Assembly: GCA_003216255.1 (NCBI GenBank)
Contig: QCJD01000005.1
Span: forward strand, 16,315-80,314
DNA length: 64,000 bases
From: Pelagibacteraceae bacterium AG-404-N13
Lineage (GTDB): Bacteria > Pseudomonadota > Alphaproteobacteria > Pelagibacterales > Pelagibacteraceae
Direction of reading: 5' to 3'
Under the pieces are notes generated by a model. It did no database searches, was not told where the DNA came from, and saw only the letters and a list, made by a program, of their open reading frames with translations. A program made the position numbers and the translations under genes. Below are positions 1 through 9,365 of the stretch, in pieces (position 1 is the first letter of the stretch; each line of letters opens with the position of its first letter).

Positions 1-330
1 AAAAGTGCTTTAGAAGCTCCTATCAGACAAATTACTACCAATGCTGGCGTTGATGGTTCAGTTATTGTTGGCAAACTCTTAGAAACAAAAAAACCTTCAC
101 AAGGATATGATGCTCAAACTGAGCAATACGTTGATATGTTCAAAGAAGGTATTATTGACCCTGTAAAAGTTGTAAGAACAGCTCTTCAGGATGCCGCTTC
201 AATTTCAGGTTTATTAGTAACAACTGAAGCTATGGTTGCTGACAAACCAGAAGAAAAAGACGCTGCTGGTGGCGGAATGCCTCCTGGTGGAATGGGTGGT
301 ATGGGAGGAATGGGTGGCATGGGAATGTAA
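1..330 (+). CDS. groEL: Chaperonin GroEL, C-terminal part (truncated by window start)
   Basis: Frame 1 is open from base 1 ([26 protein letters not shown]...) and ends in the typical GGM-rich tail [19 protein letters not shown]. Confidence 0.97.
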   Translation, partial: KSALEAPIRQITTNAGVDGSVIVGKLLETKKPSQGYDAQTEQYVDMFKEGIIDPVKVVRTALQDAASISGLLVTTEAMVADKPEEKDAAGGGMPPGGMGGMGGMGGMGM

Positions 331-356
331 TCCCCTTTCAACTATGTAAAAAATTT

Positions 357-388
357 AAAACCCCCGTTAATCGGGGGTTTTTTTTTGT
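357..388 (+). terminator. Rho-independent terminator after groEL
   Basis: CCCCCG-TTAA-CGGGGG hairpin followed by a T9 run. Confidence 0.93.
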
Positions 389-412
389 GCCTACAATTAT
401 AATATTAACTAT

Positions 413-1102
413 ATGAGATTATTATTACTTTGTTTTTTATTTTTTATTTTTAGCAAAGCATTTGCTCATCAACCAAAATTAATAAAATATTCCCCTTCTT
501 TAGAAAATCCACACGAAATAATTTATCCTGAAATTTCTAAAGCGTATTATGGAAAGTTAATTGGAAAATCTCATTATTACAAAATTACAAGTAATAAAGA
601 TTTTCTTTTTTATGCAGGAATATTGAGTCCAAAAGTTAATGAAAATTATAAGTGGCTATCTATAGATGTTTTAGATGAAAATAATAATATTTTATACCAA
701 GCTAATGGATCTAAATTTAATTGGGAACCTTGGTACGAACCATATGCAAGAGATTGGTATTGGAAAGGTCCAGAAATTGGTGGAAAAATAAATAAGGAAA
801 CAGGTTTTAAAAAAAGTTTTCTAATTCAATCAGGAACTTACATAATTAAAGTTTATAACAACGATAATATTGGAAATTATTCTTTAGCAGTTGGTGAAGC
901 TGAATATTTTGGTTCTAATACTTTTGAAAAAATTTTGACTTGGGCACCAATAATTTTTTATATTGGACCATATATGGATATAATTCACTGGAAGAAATTT
1001 GATGTTGCAGCTTATATTCCTCATATAATATTATTAGTTTTATTTTTTATATTTTACCTAATAATAAAAAAAATATTTTATAAAAATAAAAATTATGTTT
1101 AA
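413..1102 (+). CDS. Secreted/membrane protein of unknown function (signal peptide, extracytoplasmic domain, C-terminal TM)
   Basis: Intact ORF; hydrophobic N-terminus and C-terminal TM stretch; overlaps the HupE-like gene. Confidence 0.75.
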   Translation: MRLLLLCFLFFIFSKAFAHQPKLIKYSPSLENPHEIIYPEISKAYYGKLIGKSHYYKITSNKDFLFYAGILSPKVNENYKWLSIDVLDENNNILYQANGSKFNWEPWYEPYARDWYWKGPEIGGKINKETGFKKSFLIQSGTYIIKVYNNDNIGNYSLAVGEAEYFGSNTFEKILTWAPIIFYIGPYMDIIHWKKFDVAAYIPHIILLVLFFIFYLIIKKIFYKNKNYV

Positions 1103-1688
1103 TAAAAATTTTTTTATTTTTCTAATATGTTCAGTTATTTATCCATTACCAGTACTTGCACACGCATTTTTTGGAAAGATTGGATTTTATGATGGAATTT
1201 CTCATCCAGTATTAGGTTTGGATCACTTTCTTGCTATGATAAGTGTAGGAATATTATCTGCACAGATTGGTGGGAGAGCTATTTGGACAGTTCCTTCAAC
1301 TTTTGTAATCATCATGACTATTGGAGGTTTGTTTGGTTTTTTATTAATTATTGATGAGTTTTACTTTGTGGAAATAGGAATTATTCTATCAGTTATTCTT
1401 TTAGGATTTGGAATTAGTATTGAAAAAAAAATTCCACCAAAATTAATAATGGTTTTTGTTGGTATTTTTGGTTTATTTCACGGAATTGCCCATGGACTGG
1501 AAGTTCCTGCGGCAGCGAATCCAATTTTATTTGTTATTGGATTTATTTGTGGTACATCAGCTCTACATCTGTTTGGTGTAGCTATAGGTTACTTCTCAAT
1601 TAAAACTGCTATATCTTCAATTTTGTTGCGGCTTACTGGAGTAATTTTTGGTGTTTACGGAATTTATTTGCTAATTGGAATATTCTAA
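1095..1688 (+). CDS. HupE/UreJ family membrane protein (putative metal transport)
   Basis: LAHAFFGKIGFYDGISHPVLGLDHFLAMISVG...FHGIAHGLEVP: His-rich HupE/UreJ motifs, multi-TM. Confidence 0.85.
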   Translation: MFNKNFFIFLICSVIYPLPVLAHAFFGKIGFYDGISHPVLGLDHFLAMISVGILSAQIGGRAIWTVPSTFVIIMTIGGLFGFLLIIDEFYFVEIGIILSVILLGFGISIEKKIPPKLIMVFVGIFGLFHGIAHGLEVPAAANPILFVIGFICGTSALHLFGVAIGYFSIKTAISSILLRLTGVIFGVYGIYLLIGIF

Positions 1689-1765
1689 TAAATCATCACC
1701 CTATTCAGGGTGGTCTAATTGTTAATCTAACAAATTTATGCAGTCTTTTTCTAACAAACCACATT

Positions 1766-1807
1766 AAGTGATTCTATAAAATCTATATGGTTGTAGATAT
1801 CACTTTT
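1766..1807 (+). terminator. Structured hairpin in a convergent intergenic region (possible terminator)
   Basis: AAGTGAT...ATCTA...TAGAT..ATCACTT nested inverted repeat followed by TTTTT; a second hairpin ATCACCCTATTCAGGGTGGT lies about 70 nt upstream. Confidence 0.5.
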
Positions 1808-2454
1808 TAAGAGAATATTTTTCCTACTAAATATAATCCCAATGCAACTGCTGGCCCAATACCAAATGCAAATAATAGAGTGCCGGGGCCCACTGTGCCT
1901 CCTAAATACCAACCAATGCTAACGACTGAAATTTCAAGAAATGCCCTAACTGCTGCTATTGGGAGATTTGTTTTTTTTTGTAAACCAACCATTAATCCAT
2001 CTCGAGGACCAGCTCCTAAATTAGCTACTAAATAAATTCCACCACCTAGCCCAACTGTCAGAACTGCAATAAAAGCAAGTAATAATTGGGAATAATAGCT
2101 TTCCGGCGTAGGTACAAATTTAATGCAAATATCAATCATTGCAGCAATTATCAAAGCATTTAAAATTGTACCAATTCCTGGTTTTTGCCGCAGAGGAATC
2201 CAAAATAGCAAAACAGTAATACTAATTATTAGAGTAATTACACCTATAGATAAATTAACATTTAAAGAAATTCCTTGAGCAAGAACACTCCAGGGAGAAG
2301 CACCAGAATTAGAAACTATCAACAATCCTTCACCCAATCCAAAAAATGTTAAACCTAGACATAAAAAAAACATTGAAGAAAATTTAGGCTTAATATTAAA
2401 TGGATTTTTTGAGCTCCAAGAGACTTTTGGTATTTTTTTTATAGATAAAAACAT
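1807..2454 (-). CDS. YczE/YitT-like integral membrane protein
   Basis: Multi-TM protein with GLGEGLLIVSNSGASPWSVLAQGIS and VANLGAGPRDGLMVGLQ repeats typical of the family. Confidence 0.75.
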   Translation of the reverse strand: MFLSIKKIPKVSWSSKNPFNIKPKFSSMFFLCLGLTFFGLGEGLLIVSNSGASPWSVLAQGISLNVNLSIGVITLIISITVLLFWIPLRQKPGIGTILNALIIAAMIDICIKFVPTPESYYSQLLLAFIAVLTVGLGGGIYLVANLGAGPRDGLMVGLQKKTNLPIAAVRAFLEISVVSIGWYLGGTVGPGTLLFAFGIGPAVALGLYLVGKIFS

Positions 2455-2499
2455 TTTTTTTACTATTATTTATACATTCTTAAATTAAAATCCAATAAA

Positions 2500-3180
2500 A
2501 TGAGAAAATATATATATCCATTAGTAATATTTTTATTTGCCTCTAAAGCATTTTCACACACAAGTCATTATGAGGGTTTAAAAAAAATTGAAATGGATGT
2601 TGTTCGAAATGGAGAAGTAATTGGTTACACAAATTATTACTTCGAAAAGGAAAATGATATTATGACTGTAAAAAATTATACTAAGTTTAAAGTCAAATTA
2701 ATGGGTGTTACTGTCTTTTCGATTTTAAGTGAAGCAACAGAAAAATACGAAAATGATAATTTAATTTACTTTAAATCAAATACATTTCAAAATAATAAGG
2801 AAAAATATGTAAATTTGAATTACGATAAATCTTTGAAAAAATTTATAATTGACGGATCTTCATATAAAGGGGAAGCTAGCTTGGATTGCATTATTGGAAA
2901 TTGGTGGAATCATAAAATTTTTACATCATCTAAACAAATAAGTCCTCTTTCGGGAAGTATAAAAGAGCAAATTGTAACCTTTATTGGAAAAGAAAAAATT
3001 AATATAAATAATAAAGAATATTTAACTGAACACTATAAATTAAAATCAAAGAATCAAAATTTACCTGATGATAAAAAGTTAAATTTCGATATATGGTATA
3101 ATCCAGAAAATAATTTAATAATTAAGGTTTCTTATTCTAAGATGGGTAATTGGGAATATAGATTAAAAAATTTTGAATAA
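2500..3180 (+). CDS. Secreted protein of unknown function (DUF6134-like)
   Basis: Signal peptide; MDVVRNGEVIGYTNYYFEKENDIMTVKNYTKFKVKLMGVTVF pattern; family call tentative. Confidence 0.6.
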   Translation: MRKYIYPLVIFLFASKAFSHTSHYEGLKKIEMDVVRNGEVIGYTNYYFEKENDIMTVKNYTKFKVKLMGVTVFSILSEATEKYENDNLIYFKSNTFQNNKEKYVNLNYDKSLKKFIIDGSSYKGEASLDCIIGNWWNHKIFTSSKQISPLSGSIKEQIVTFIGKEKININNKEYLTEHYKLKSKNQNLPDDKKLNFDIWYNPENNLIIKVSYSKMGNWEYRLKNFE

Positions 3181-3905
3181 TGGCTATTTGGGGAAGTTTA
3201 ATTGGTGGAATGATAGGTTTATCTTTAGGAGGACCATTTGGAATGTTATTGGGTTCTTTAATAGGAGGAAAAATATCTAGAGCAAGATCTTCAAGTGGAT
3301 TTAAATCTTTTGCTCAACCTCAACAGATTTTTGCATTATCTCTAATAGTACTATCTGCTAAACTAAGCAAAGCTGATGGTCAAATAAGCAAAGAAGAACT
3401 TATAGCGGTAAAAGACAAACTTAAAATCCCAGAAAACGAAATAGATCAAGTGGGAAAAATATTTAATAAAGCTAAGGAAGAAAGTGCGGGATATGAACCA
3501 TACGCTCAACAAATTGCACAAATTTATAGAGGAAATATAAATGTATTAGAAGAAGTTATAAATATACTTTTTTACATAGCTGAGGCAGATGGAAATGTAA
3601 GTAATGCTGAGCTTAAAATGATTGAACATATTTCTCAAATATTTGGTTTAACAGAAGTTCAATTTAATAGCATTAAAGAAAGTAGAAAATCATCAGATAA
3701 GCTTAATCCTTATGTTGTATTAGAAAGTCATCCCGATGATACAATTGAAATAATAAGAAAAAGATACCTCAAATTAAGTAAAGAACACCACCCTGATTTA
3801 CTTATGAGTAAAGGAGTTCCTCAAGAAGTTATCGATGAAAGCAAAGCAAAAATGAGAGCTATTAATTCTGCATGGGATCAAGTTCAGAAATTGAAATCAA
3901 ACTAA
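3180..3905 (+). CDS. DjlA-like co-chaperone with TerB-like and C-terminal J domain
   Basis: Gly-rich N-terminal membrane segment, TerB-like acidic helices ([22 protein letters not shown]), C-terminal J domain with HHPD. Confidence 0.85.
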   Translation: MAIWGSLIGGMIGLSLGGPFGMLLGSLIGGKISRARSSSGFKSFAQPQQIFALSLIVLSAKLSKADGQISKEELIAVKDKLKIPENEIDQVGKIFNKAKEESAGYEPYAQQIAQIYRGNINVLEEVINILFYIAEADGNVSNAELKMIEHISQIFGLTEVQFNSIKESRKSSDKLNPYVVLESHPDDTIEIIRKRYLKLSKEHHPDLLMSKGVPQEVIDESKAKMRAINSAWDQVQKLKSN

Positions 3906-5176
3906 AATTGTTCTGATTCTGTTGAACCTTCCATTGCAGTAGTTGAACTTTTTCCTGAGCTTATTGTATTTGAAACTGCATCAAAATAAGATGTCCCAAC
4001 TTCTCTTTGGTGTTTTACACTAGTGTATCCATCTTTTTCTCTAGAAAATTCATGTTGTTGAATTTTTGAATAAGCAGTCATACCTTCAGTTTTATATTTT
4101 TCTGCTAATTCAAATATTGCAATGTTTTGTGTATGAAATCCTGCAAGTGTAATAAACTGAAACTTATAACCCATTTCTCCAATTTTTTTCTGGAATGATG
4201 CTATTTCGTCATCAGATAAATGTTTTTTCCAATTAAAAGAAGGTGAACAATTATAAGCTAATAATTTTCCTGGAAATTTTTCATGAATTGCATCTGCAAA
4301 CTTTTTCGCTTCTTCTAAATTTGGAGTAGCAGTTTCACACCATATTAAGTCTGCATAAGGTGCATAAGCAAGTCCTCTTGAGATTGCTTGTTCAATTCCA
4401 TCTTTTACATAAAAGAAACCCTCGGGTGATCTTTTGCCAGTTAAGAAAGGTTTATCGTTTTCATCAAAATCATTTGTGATTAACTTAGCTGCATTAGCAT
4501 CTGTTCTAGCGAGAATTATAAGAGGAACATCTGCAATATCAGCTGCTAATCTTGCAGCTTTAAGATTTCTTATCATAGTACCAGTCGGTACCAATACTTT
4601 ACCTCCCATATGACCACATTTTTTTTCACTAGCAAGTTGATCTTCAAAATGAACTCCGGCTGCTCCAGCTTTAATAAATTTCTTTGCTAATTCAAATACA
4701 TTTAAAGGTCCTCCAAAACCAGCTTCTCCATCAGCTATAATTGGCAACATATAGTCTACTCTTTTATTCTCTTTCATATCACCATCGATTAATTCCATAT
4801 GTTGTATTTGATCTGCTCTTATTAAAGAATTATTCATTGCTTCAACTAATTTTGGTGCACTATCATAAGGATATAATGATTGATCTGGATACATTTCACC
4901 AGCACTATTCGCATCTGCCGCTACTTGCCAACCACTAAGATATATTGCTTTTAATCCTGCTTTTGCATGTTGAACTGCGTGGTTTCCAGAAAGCGATCCA
5001 AGAGTATTTATATAGGGTTCTGTATTTAATAATTTCCACAATTTTTGTGATTGATGTTTGCACATTGAATACTCAATTTTAACCGATCCTCTCAATCTTT
5101 CTACTTCCTCTGGAGTATAATCTCTTTTTATTCCTGCAAATCTCTTTAGATCATAAGATACGTTTTCTGCTGACAT
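3902..5176 (-). CDS. aceA: Isocitrate lyase
   Basis: [14 protein letters not shown] signature; full-length 424 aa. Confidence 0.96.
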   Translation of the reverse strand: MSAENVSYDLKRFAGIKRDYTPEEVERLRGSVKIEYSMCKHQSQKLWKLLNTEPYINTLGSLSGNHAVQHAKAGLKAIYLSGWQVAADANSAGEMYPDQSLYPYDSAPKLVEAMNNSLIRADQIQHMELIDGDMKENKRVDYMLPIIADGEAGFGGPLNVFELAKKFIKAGAAGVHFEDQLASEKKCGHMGGKVLVPTGTMIRNLKAARLAADIADVPLIILARTDANAAKLITNDFDENDKPFLTGKRSPEGFFYVKDGIEQAISRGLAYAPYADLIWCETATPNLEEAKKFADAIHEKFPGKLLAYNCSPSFNWKKHLSDDEIASFQKKIGEMGYKFQFITLAGFHTQNIAIFELAEKYKTEGMTAYSKIQQHEFSREKDGYTSVKHQREVGTSYFDAVSNTISSGKSSTTAMEGSTESEQF

Positions 5177-5227
5177 AATTACATTTCCCTCTATTGATGG
5201 TGGTTAGATTTAAGTTAAACTTATGAA

Positions 5228-5392
5228 CTAGTTATTTTGAGTAAATTCTTCTGTAAACTCGTTCATACCACTTGATCCCCAATCACAATGATCATCTCTT
5301 AGATAAACCCCTCTAGTTTGATGCTCAGATTGCTCTTGTTGACTAGTGATTTGTTGGTTGTTTTCAGTGCTTTTAATTTTGTTTTTTTCCAT
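5228..5392 (-). CDS. Small hypothetical protein upstream of aceA (about 54 aa from internal Met)
   Basis: ORF track gives 5228..5431; the ATG at 5392 (MEKNKIKSTENNQQ...) keeps the repeat cluster upstream; same strand as aceA. Confidence 0.5.
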   Translation of the reverse strand: MEKNKIKSTENNQQITSQQEQSEHQTRGVYLRDDHCDWGSSGMNEFTEEFTQNN

Positions 5393-5394
5393 TA

Positions 5395-5499
5395 TGTAAA
5401 TTTTATAATTTACATGATTTACAAAATCCACTTAATTATTGATTTTACTTGTAAATATGATAAATTTTTTGTAAAAATAAATTTACAAAATTTACAAAT
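5395..5499. promoter_or_regulatory. Cluster of TTTACAAA/TTTGTAAA repeats; candidate operator array for the adjacent regulator
   Basis: TGTAAA-N8-TTTACA (5395-5414); TTTACAAAAT (5418-5427); TTGTAAAT (5449-5456); TTTTGTAAAA (5467-5476); TTTACAAAAT (5482-5491); TTTACAAAT (5491-5499). Confidence 0.6.
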
Positions 5500-5505
5500 A
5501 GTAAA

Positions 5506-6930
5506 ATGAGTAAAATAGACAATAAAATAGGTCCAAAAATAAAGGCTTTTAGAAGACAATTAGGCATGCAAGCCAATAAACTTGCTGAAGAACTAAGTAT
5601 TTCTCCAAGTTATTTAAATCTAATTGAAAAAGGTGAAAGAAAAATAGATGGAGATTTATTATTAAAAGTCTGTGAAAAACTAAAAATTGAGCTTTCAGAT
5701 TTAACGAGCAAAACAGATTTAAATCTAGAAAATAATATTTCAGAATTACTATCAGATGAATTGTTTGAAGATTTAGATATTCTTGGTCCAGAAGTAAAAG
5801 ATTTAGTCAATACAAATCCAAAAATTGCAAAAGCTTTAATTAAATTAGGCGACAACTTTAAACAAAAAGATCATGAAATTGTAAATAAACTTGAAAATAT
5901 ATCTGGAAAAATAATTGATAGTAGAAAAGCTGCTTTTCCAGGAGAGGTAATTTCAGATTTTTTACAAGAAAATAAAAATTTTTTTCCAAAATTAGAAAAT
6001 TTTGCAAATAATATTTTTGAAAAAGTTAAACAACATAATAGAACAAGATATATTGCACTTTGTGAATTTTTAAATGATGAATATGGTATTGTTGTAAAAG
6101 ATGTAATTCCTGAAGAAGGAAAACCTTTTTCAAAAATTTATAAAGAAAAAGAAAAAAAATTATTTTTGTCAGATTATCTTTCAATAGAGACTAAAAAACT
6201 CCACGCTGCCGCACAAATTTCTCAGGAAGGTGCTTCAAATGAAATAGAGGAATATTTATCAACTTTTAATTTCCCTTCTGAAGAAGCAAAAAAACTAACT
6301 AGAGTTGCTTTATTAAATTATTGTGGTGCAGCAATTTTAATGCCTTACAAACTATTTCATAGGGAATGCAAAACATTAAAATATGATTTAGAACTTTTGC
6401 AGAATACATTTGCTACTTCATTCGAACAGGTTGCTCATAGAGTTACTTGTCTGCAAGATCCAGATCTTCCAGGAATTCCTTTTCATTTTTTAAGAGTTGA
6501 TGTTGCAGGCAATATTTCTAAAAGATTTTCGTTATCAGGAATAGAAATACCACGTTATGGTGGTGCGTGTCCTAGATGGAATGTTTACTCTGCCTTTTCT
6601 AGACCTGGAGTAATTCAGGCTGCAGTGAGTAAAATGACCAACGGAGAAAAATATGTTTGCATTGCAAGAACAGTAGAGAAAGGGGTCGGAAGATATGGGC
6701 AAAAAAAAAGTATGTTATCAATTGGTCTTGGGTGTGAAGCCAAATATGCTAAAGAATTTGTATATACTGAAAATTTAGATTTAAATGATAAAAAATCAGA
6801 ATTACCAATAGGTGTGTCTTGTAGAACTTGCGATAGATTGGATTGTTCTCAAAGAGCATTTCCTCCGTTACATAAAAAATTTGATATTGATATAAATTCT
6901 AGAGGTGTATCTGTTTATGTAAGTGAGTAA
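5506..6930 (+). CDS. XRE-family transcriptional regulator, RamB/ScfR (short-chain fatty acyl regulator) type
   Basis: N-terminal HTH (IKAFRRQLGMQANKLAEELSISPSYLNLIEKGERK) plus long C-terminal region with CRTCDRLDCSQRAFPPL, typical of RamB-like regulators. Confidence 0.88.
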   Translation: MSKIDNKIGPKIKAFRRQLGMQANKLAEELSISPSYLNLIEKGERKIDGDLLLKVCEKLKIELSDLTSKTDLNLENNISELLSDELFEDLDILGPEVKDLVNTNPKIAKALIKLGDNFKQKDHEIVNKLENISGKIIDSRKAAFPGEVISDFLQENKNFFPKLENFANNIFEKVKQHNRTRYIALCEFLNDEYGIVVKDVIPEEGKPFSKIYKEKEKKLFLSDYLSIETKKLHAAAQISQEGASNEIEEYLSTFNFPSEEAKKLTRVALLNYCGAAILMPYKLFHRECKTLKYDLELLQNTFATSFEQVAHRVTCLQDPDLPGIPFHFLRVDVAGNISKRFSLSGIEIPRYGGACPRWNVYSAFSRPGVIQAAVSKMTNGEKYVCIARTVEKGVGRYGQKKSMLSIGLGCEAKYAKEFVYTENLDLNDKKSELPIGVSCRTCDRLDCSQRAFPPLHKKFDIDINSRGVSVYVSE

Positions 6931-6951
6931 TAAAGTATTGCTTTTATTAAT

Positions 6952-8145
6952 TTATTGTTCTTTTTTATTTCTTTTTCTGGATATTAACTGTGTTAAAGCA
7001 TCAACCATCAAATCTGATGCTTTAAATATTTCACTTGGTTTAAATTCATGAGAAAAGCTTTTTTCTTCGTTTGATTTATCCTCTATTACAATACCTTTAT
7101 CTGGAGAATTATCTTTTATATAAATCAATATTAACCACTCCTCATCTATAGATTCATCCCATTTAATAAAAATTTCCCCTGTTTCAAATCTTCTGTCGAT
7201 ACACTTTAATATCGACATATGTCTGGTAATATATCTCTTGTTTAGTTGAAAAACTAAGCTGTTAGCACTTCTATAAAAACTTTCCAAAGCTAGTTCTATT
7301 TTTTGTCTTGATAAATAATATTCTCTTTCTTTTTTTAAAAGAGTTTCTCTATCATCACCTTCTATTATTTTAACACCAAGAGCTTCTACTCTTTCTTTGA
7401 TTTTTTGATCTCTAATTAGACGATATTTATTTTTTAATTTTTCTATTCTCTCTTGAAGTCCTGAATAATCTTCTCTTTTTTCTTTTAATGATATTTTTTC
7501 TAATTTTTCTAACTCTTTTACTTCTCTAACTCTGAATTTCTCAATTTGCTTATCAAGTTTAAGTTCTTCTAAAAATTTTCTCTGTCTTTCTGCTTGTTCT
7601 TTCCTTAAAATTGCCTGCTCTTTTCGTAAAAACAATTTTATATCTTTATTTCTTTCTCTTTCTAATCTCTGCTCATCTTTTAACTGTTTTTCTTTGATTT
7701 TTAGTTGTAGTTCCTCTTCTTCCTTCTTTTCTTTCTCAATTTTTAATTTTTCTATTTCAGCTTTTTCAATTGCTTCTAATTTTAATCTTCTTTTTTCTTC
7801 AAATCTTAATATTTTAAATTTATTTATTTTTTCTTCGATTTTTTGAAAAAATTTTGAGATAAATCTATCTATAGCCAAAAGGTCAAATTTAAACTTAAAA
7901 CTTAAATTTGACTTTAGGCTTTCTTCTAATCTTACAGATTTAGAAATTAAACTATCTGACTTTTTTTTTGAAATTTTTTTATTTTTTGTTTTTGTTATTT
8001 TTTTTTTGGATTTTTTATTTTTATAAATTTTTTTATTTTTTATACTTTTTTTTGTTTTTTTATTTCTTTTTTTAATATTTTTTTTTGATTTTCTTGAAGT
8101 GGTTTTTTTTTTATTTTTATTTATTTTTTTTCTTTTTTTTTTCAT
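6952..8145 (-). CDS. Lysine-rich coiled-coil protein of unknown function
   Basis: About 65 aa poly-Lys/Arg N-terminus, long E/K/R coiled coil, distinct C-terminal domain (EIFIKWDESIDEEWLILIYIKDNSPDKGIVIEDKS). Confidence 0.75.
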   Translation of the reverse strand: MKKKRKKINKNKKKTTSRKSKKNIKKRNKKTKKSIKNKKIYKNKKSKKKITKTKNKKISKKKSDSLISKSVRLEESLKSNLSFKFKFDLLAIDRFISKFFQKIEEKINKFKILRFEEKRRLKLEAIEKAEIEKLKIEKEKKEEEELQLKIKEKQLKDEQRLERERNKDIKLFLRKEQAILRKEQAERQRKFLEELKLDKQIEKFRVREVKELEKLEKISLKEKREDYSGLQERIEKLKNKYRLIRDQKIKERVEALGVKIIEGDDRETLLKKEREYYLSRQKIELALESFYRSANSLVFQLNKRYITRHMSILKCIDRRFETGEIFIKWDESIDEEWLILIYIKDNSPDKGIVIEDKSNEEKSFSHEFKPSEIFKASDLMVDALTQLISRKRNKKEQ

Positions 8146-8176
8146 TGATTCAATTTACTGATTTACCAGTAATATA

Positions 8177-9364
8177 TTAATAAATATAGTCTCTAGTAGT
8201 AGGAGCAGATATATTGTCCTTTGTTAACTGCAACTGAAATACAACCTGATCTCCCCATTTGAACGCCATTTCACAACTAGCAAGGTAAAATTCCCACATT
8301 CTGAAAAATTTTTCATCAAACATTTCTAAAACAGTAGTTTTCTTTGACAAAAATCTTTCTTTCCAATTTCTTAATGTGTGAGCATAATGCATCCTTAAAA
8401 CTTCCATATCAGAAATAATTAGACCAGAGTCCTCAATTGGTCTAGCTATTTGACTTAAACTTGGCGTATAACCTCCGGGAAATATATATTTAGTGATCCA
8501 TGGTTGAGGATTTCTTGGTGGATTACTAGAGCCAATTGTATGAATTAGCGCAATACCTTGGTCATTTAGAAGTTTCGATACTGTATTAAAGTATTTTCTA
8601 TAAAATTTTCTTCCTACATGCTCAAACATTCCAACACTAACTATTCTATCAAATTTTTCATTTAATTCTCTATAGTCTGCTAATTTAAATTCAACTTGAT
8701 TTCCCAAATTCAACTCTTTTGCTTTTTTTTTACTATATTCCAATTGATTCTCAGAAAGAGTAATACCGGTCACCGATGCATTAGTTTTTTGAGCTATGTG
8801 TATTGCCAAAGTTCCCCATCCTGAGCCTATATCTAAAACTTTTTGATTTGCCTGAATATTAAGTTTTTTTGTTATATGATTCATCTTATTTTCTTGTGCT
8901 TGCTCCAATGTATCATTTTCATTTTTAAAATACGCACAAGAATATTGTCTATTTGCATCTAAAAATAGATCATAAAGACTTTCTGAAATATCATAATGAT
9001 GACTTACATTATTTTTTGAGACCAAACCTTTATTAAATTTTGTTAAGTATCTAAAGGTTCCTTTTATTGTATTTAGTATTTTTCCATAAATATTAATATC
9101 ACTTCTACCAATATTTCTTAAAGCTATTTCTAAAAACTCTGAAAGAGTTCCATTTTCAATTATCAAAGATCCATTCATATAAGCTTCACCAAAATATAAA
9201 TCTGGATTCCAGAGTAGTTTATAATTTAAATTTTTATCAAGTAACTTTACAATTATTGGATTTTCTTTAATCGGTTTTCCTATTACATATTTTTTCGAAC
9301 TAGAATCAATTAAAACAAATCCATCATATTTAAACAAATTATTTAAAAAATTTATTAAATTCAT
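8177..9364 (-). CDS. cfa: Cyclopropane-fatty-acyl-phospholipid synthase family protein
   Basis: VLDIGSGWGTLAIHIAQKTNASVTGITLSENQ, FDRIVSVGMFEHVGRKFY, YIFPGGYTPSL. Confidence 0.92.
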   Translation of the reverse strand: MNLINFLNNLFKYDGFVLIDSSSKKYVIGKPIKENPIIVKLLDKNLNYKLLWNPDLYFGEAYMNGSLIIENGTLSEFLEIALRNIGRSDINIYGKILNTIKGTFRYLTKFNKGLVSKNNVSHHYDISESLYDLFLDANRQYSCAYFKNENDTLEQAQENKMNHITKKLNIQANQKVLDIGSGWGTLAIHIAQKTNASVTGITLSENQLEYSKKKAKELNLGNQVEFKLADYRELNEKFDRIVSVGMFEHVGRKFYRKYFNTVSKLLNDQGIALIHTIGSSNPPRNPQPWITKYIFPGGYTPSLSQIARPIEDSGLIISDMEVLRMHYAHTLRNWKERFLSKKTTVLEMFDEKFFRMWEFYLASCEMAFKWGDQVVFQLQLTKDNISAPTTRDYIY

Positions 9365-9365
9365 A

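Noticed and set aside
4741-4938. ORF on + strand inside aceA
   Set aside because: Antisense to a clearly coding isocitrate lyase gene; no domain signal; AT-rich genomes give many such shadow ORFs.
5318-5509. 63 aa + strand ORF overlapping the aceA/regulator spacer
   Set aside because: Low-complexity hydrophobic translation of AT-rich DNA, overlaps the repeat array and regulator start; not supported.
7960-8140. Long A/T homopolymer tracts that could indicate sequencing error or pseudogene
   Set aside because: Reading frame remains open through the polylysine-coding region with a plausible start, so it is treated as a genuine low-complexity tail, though slippage errors cannot be excluded.
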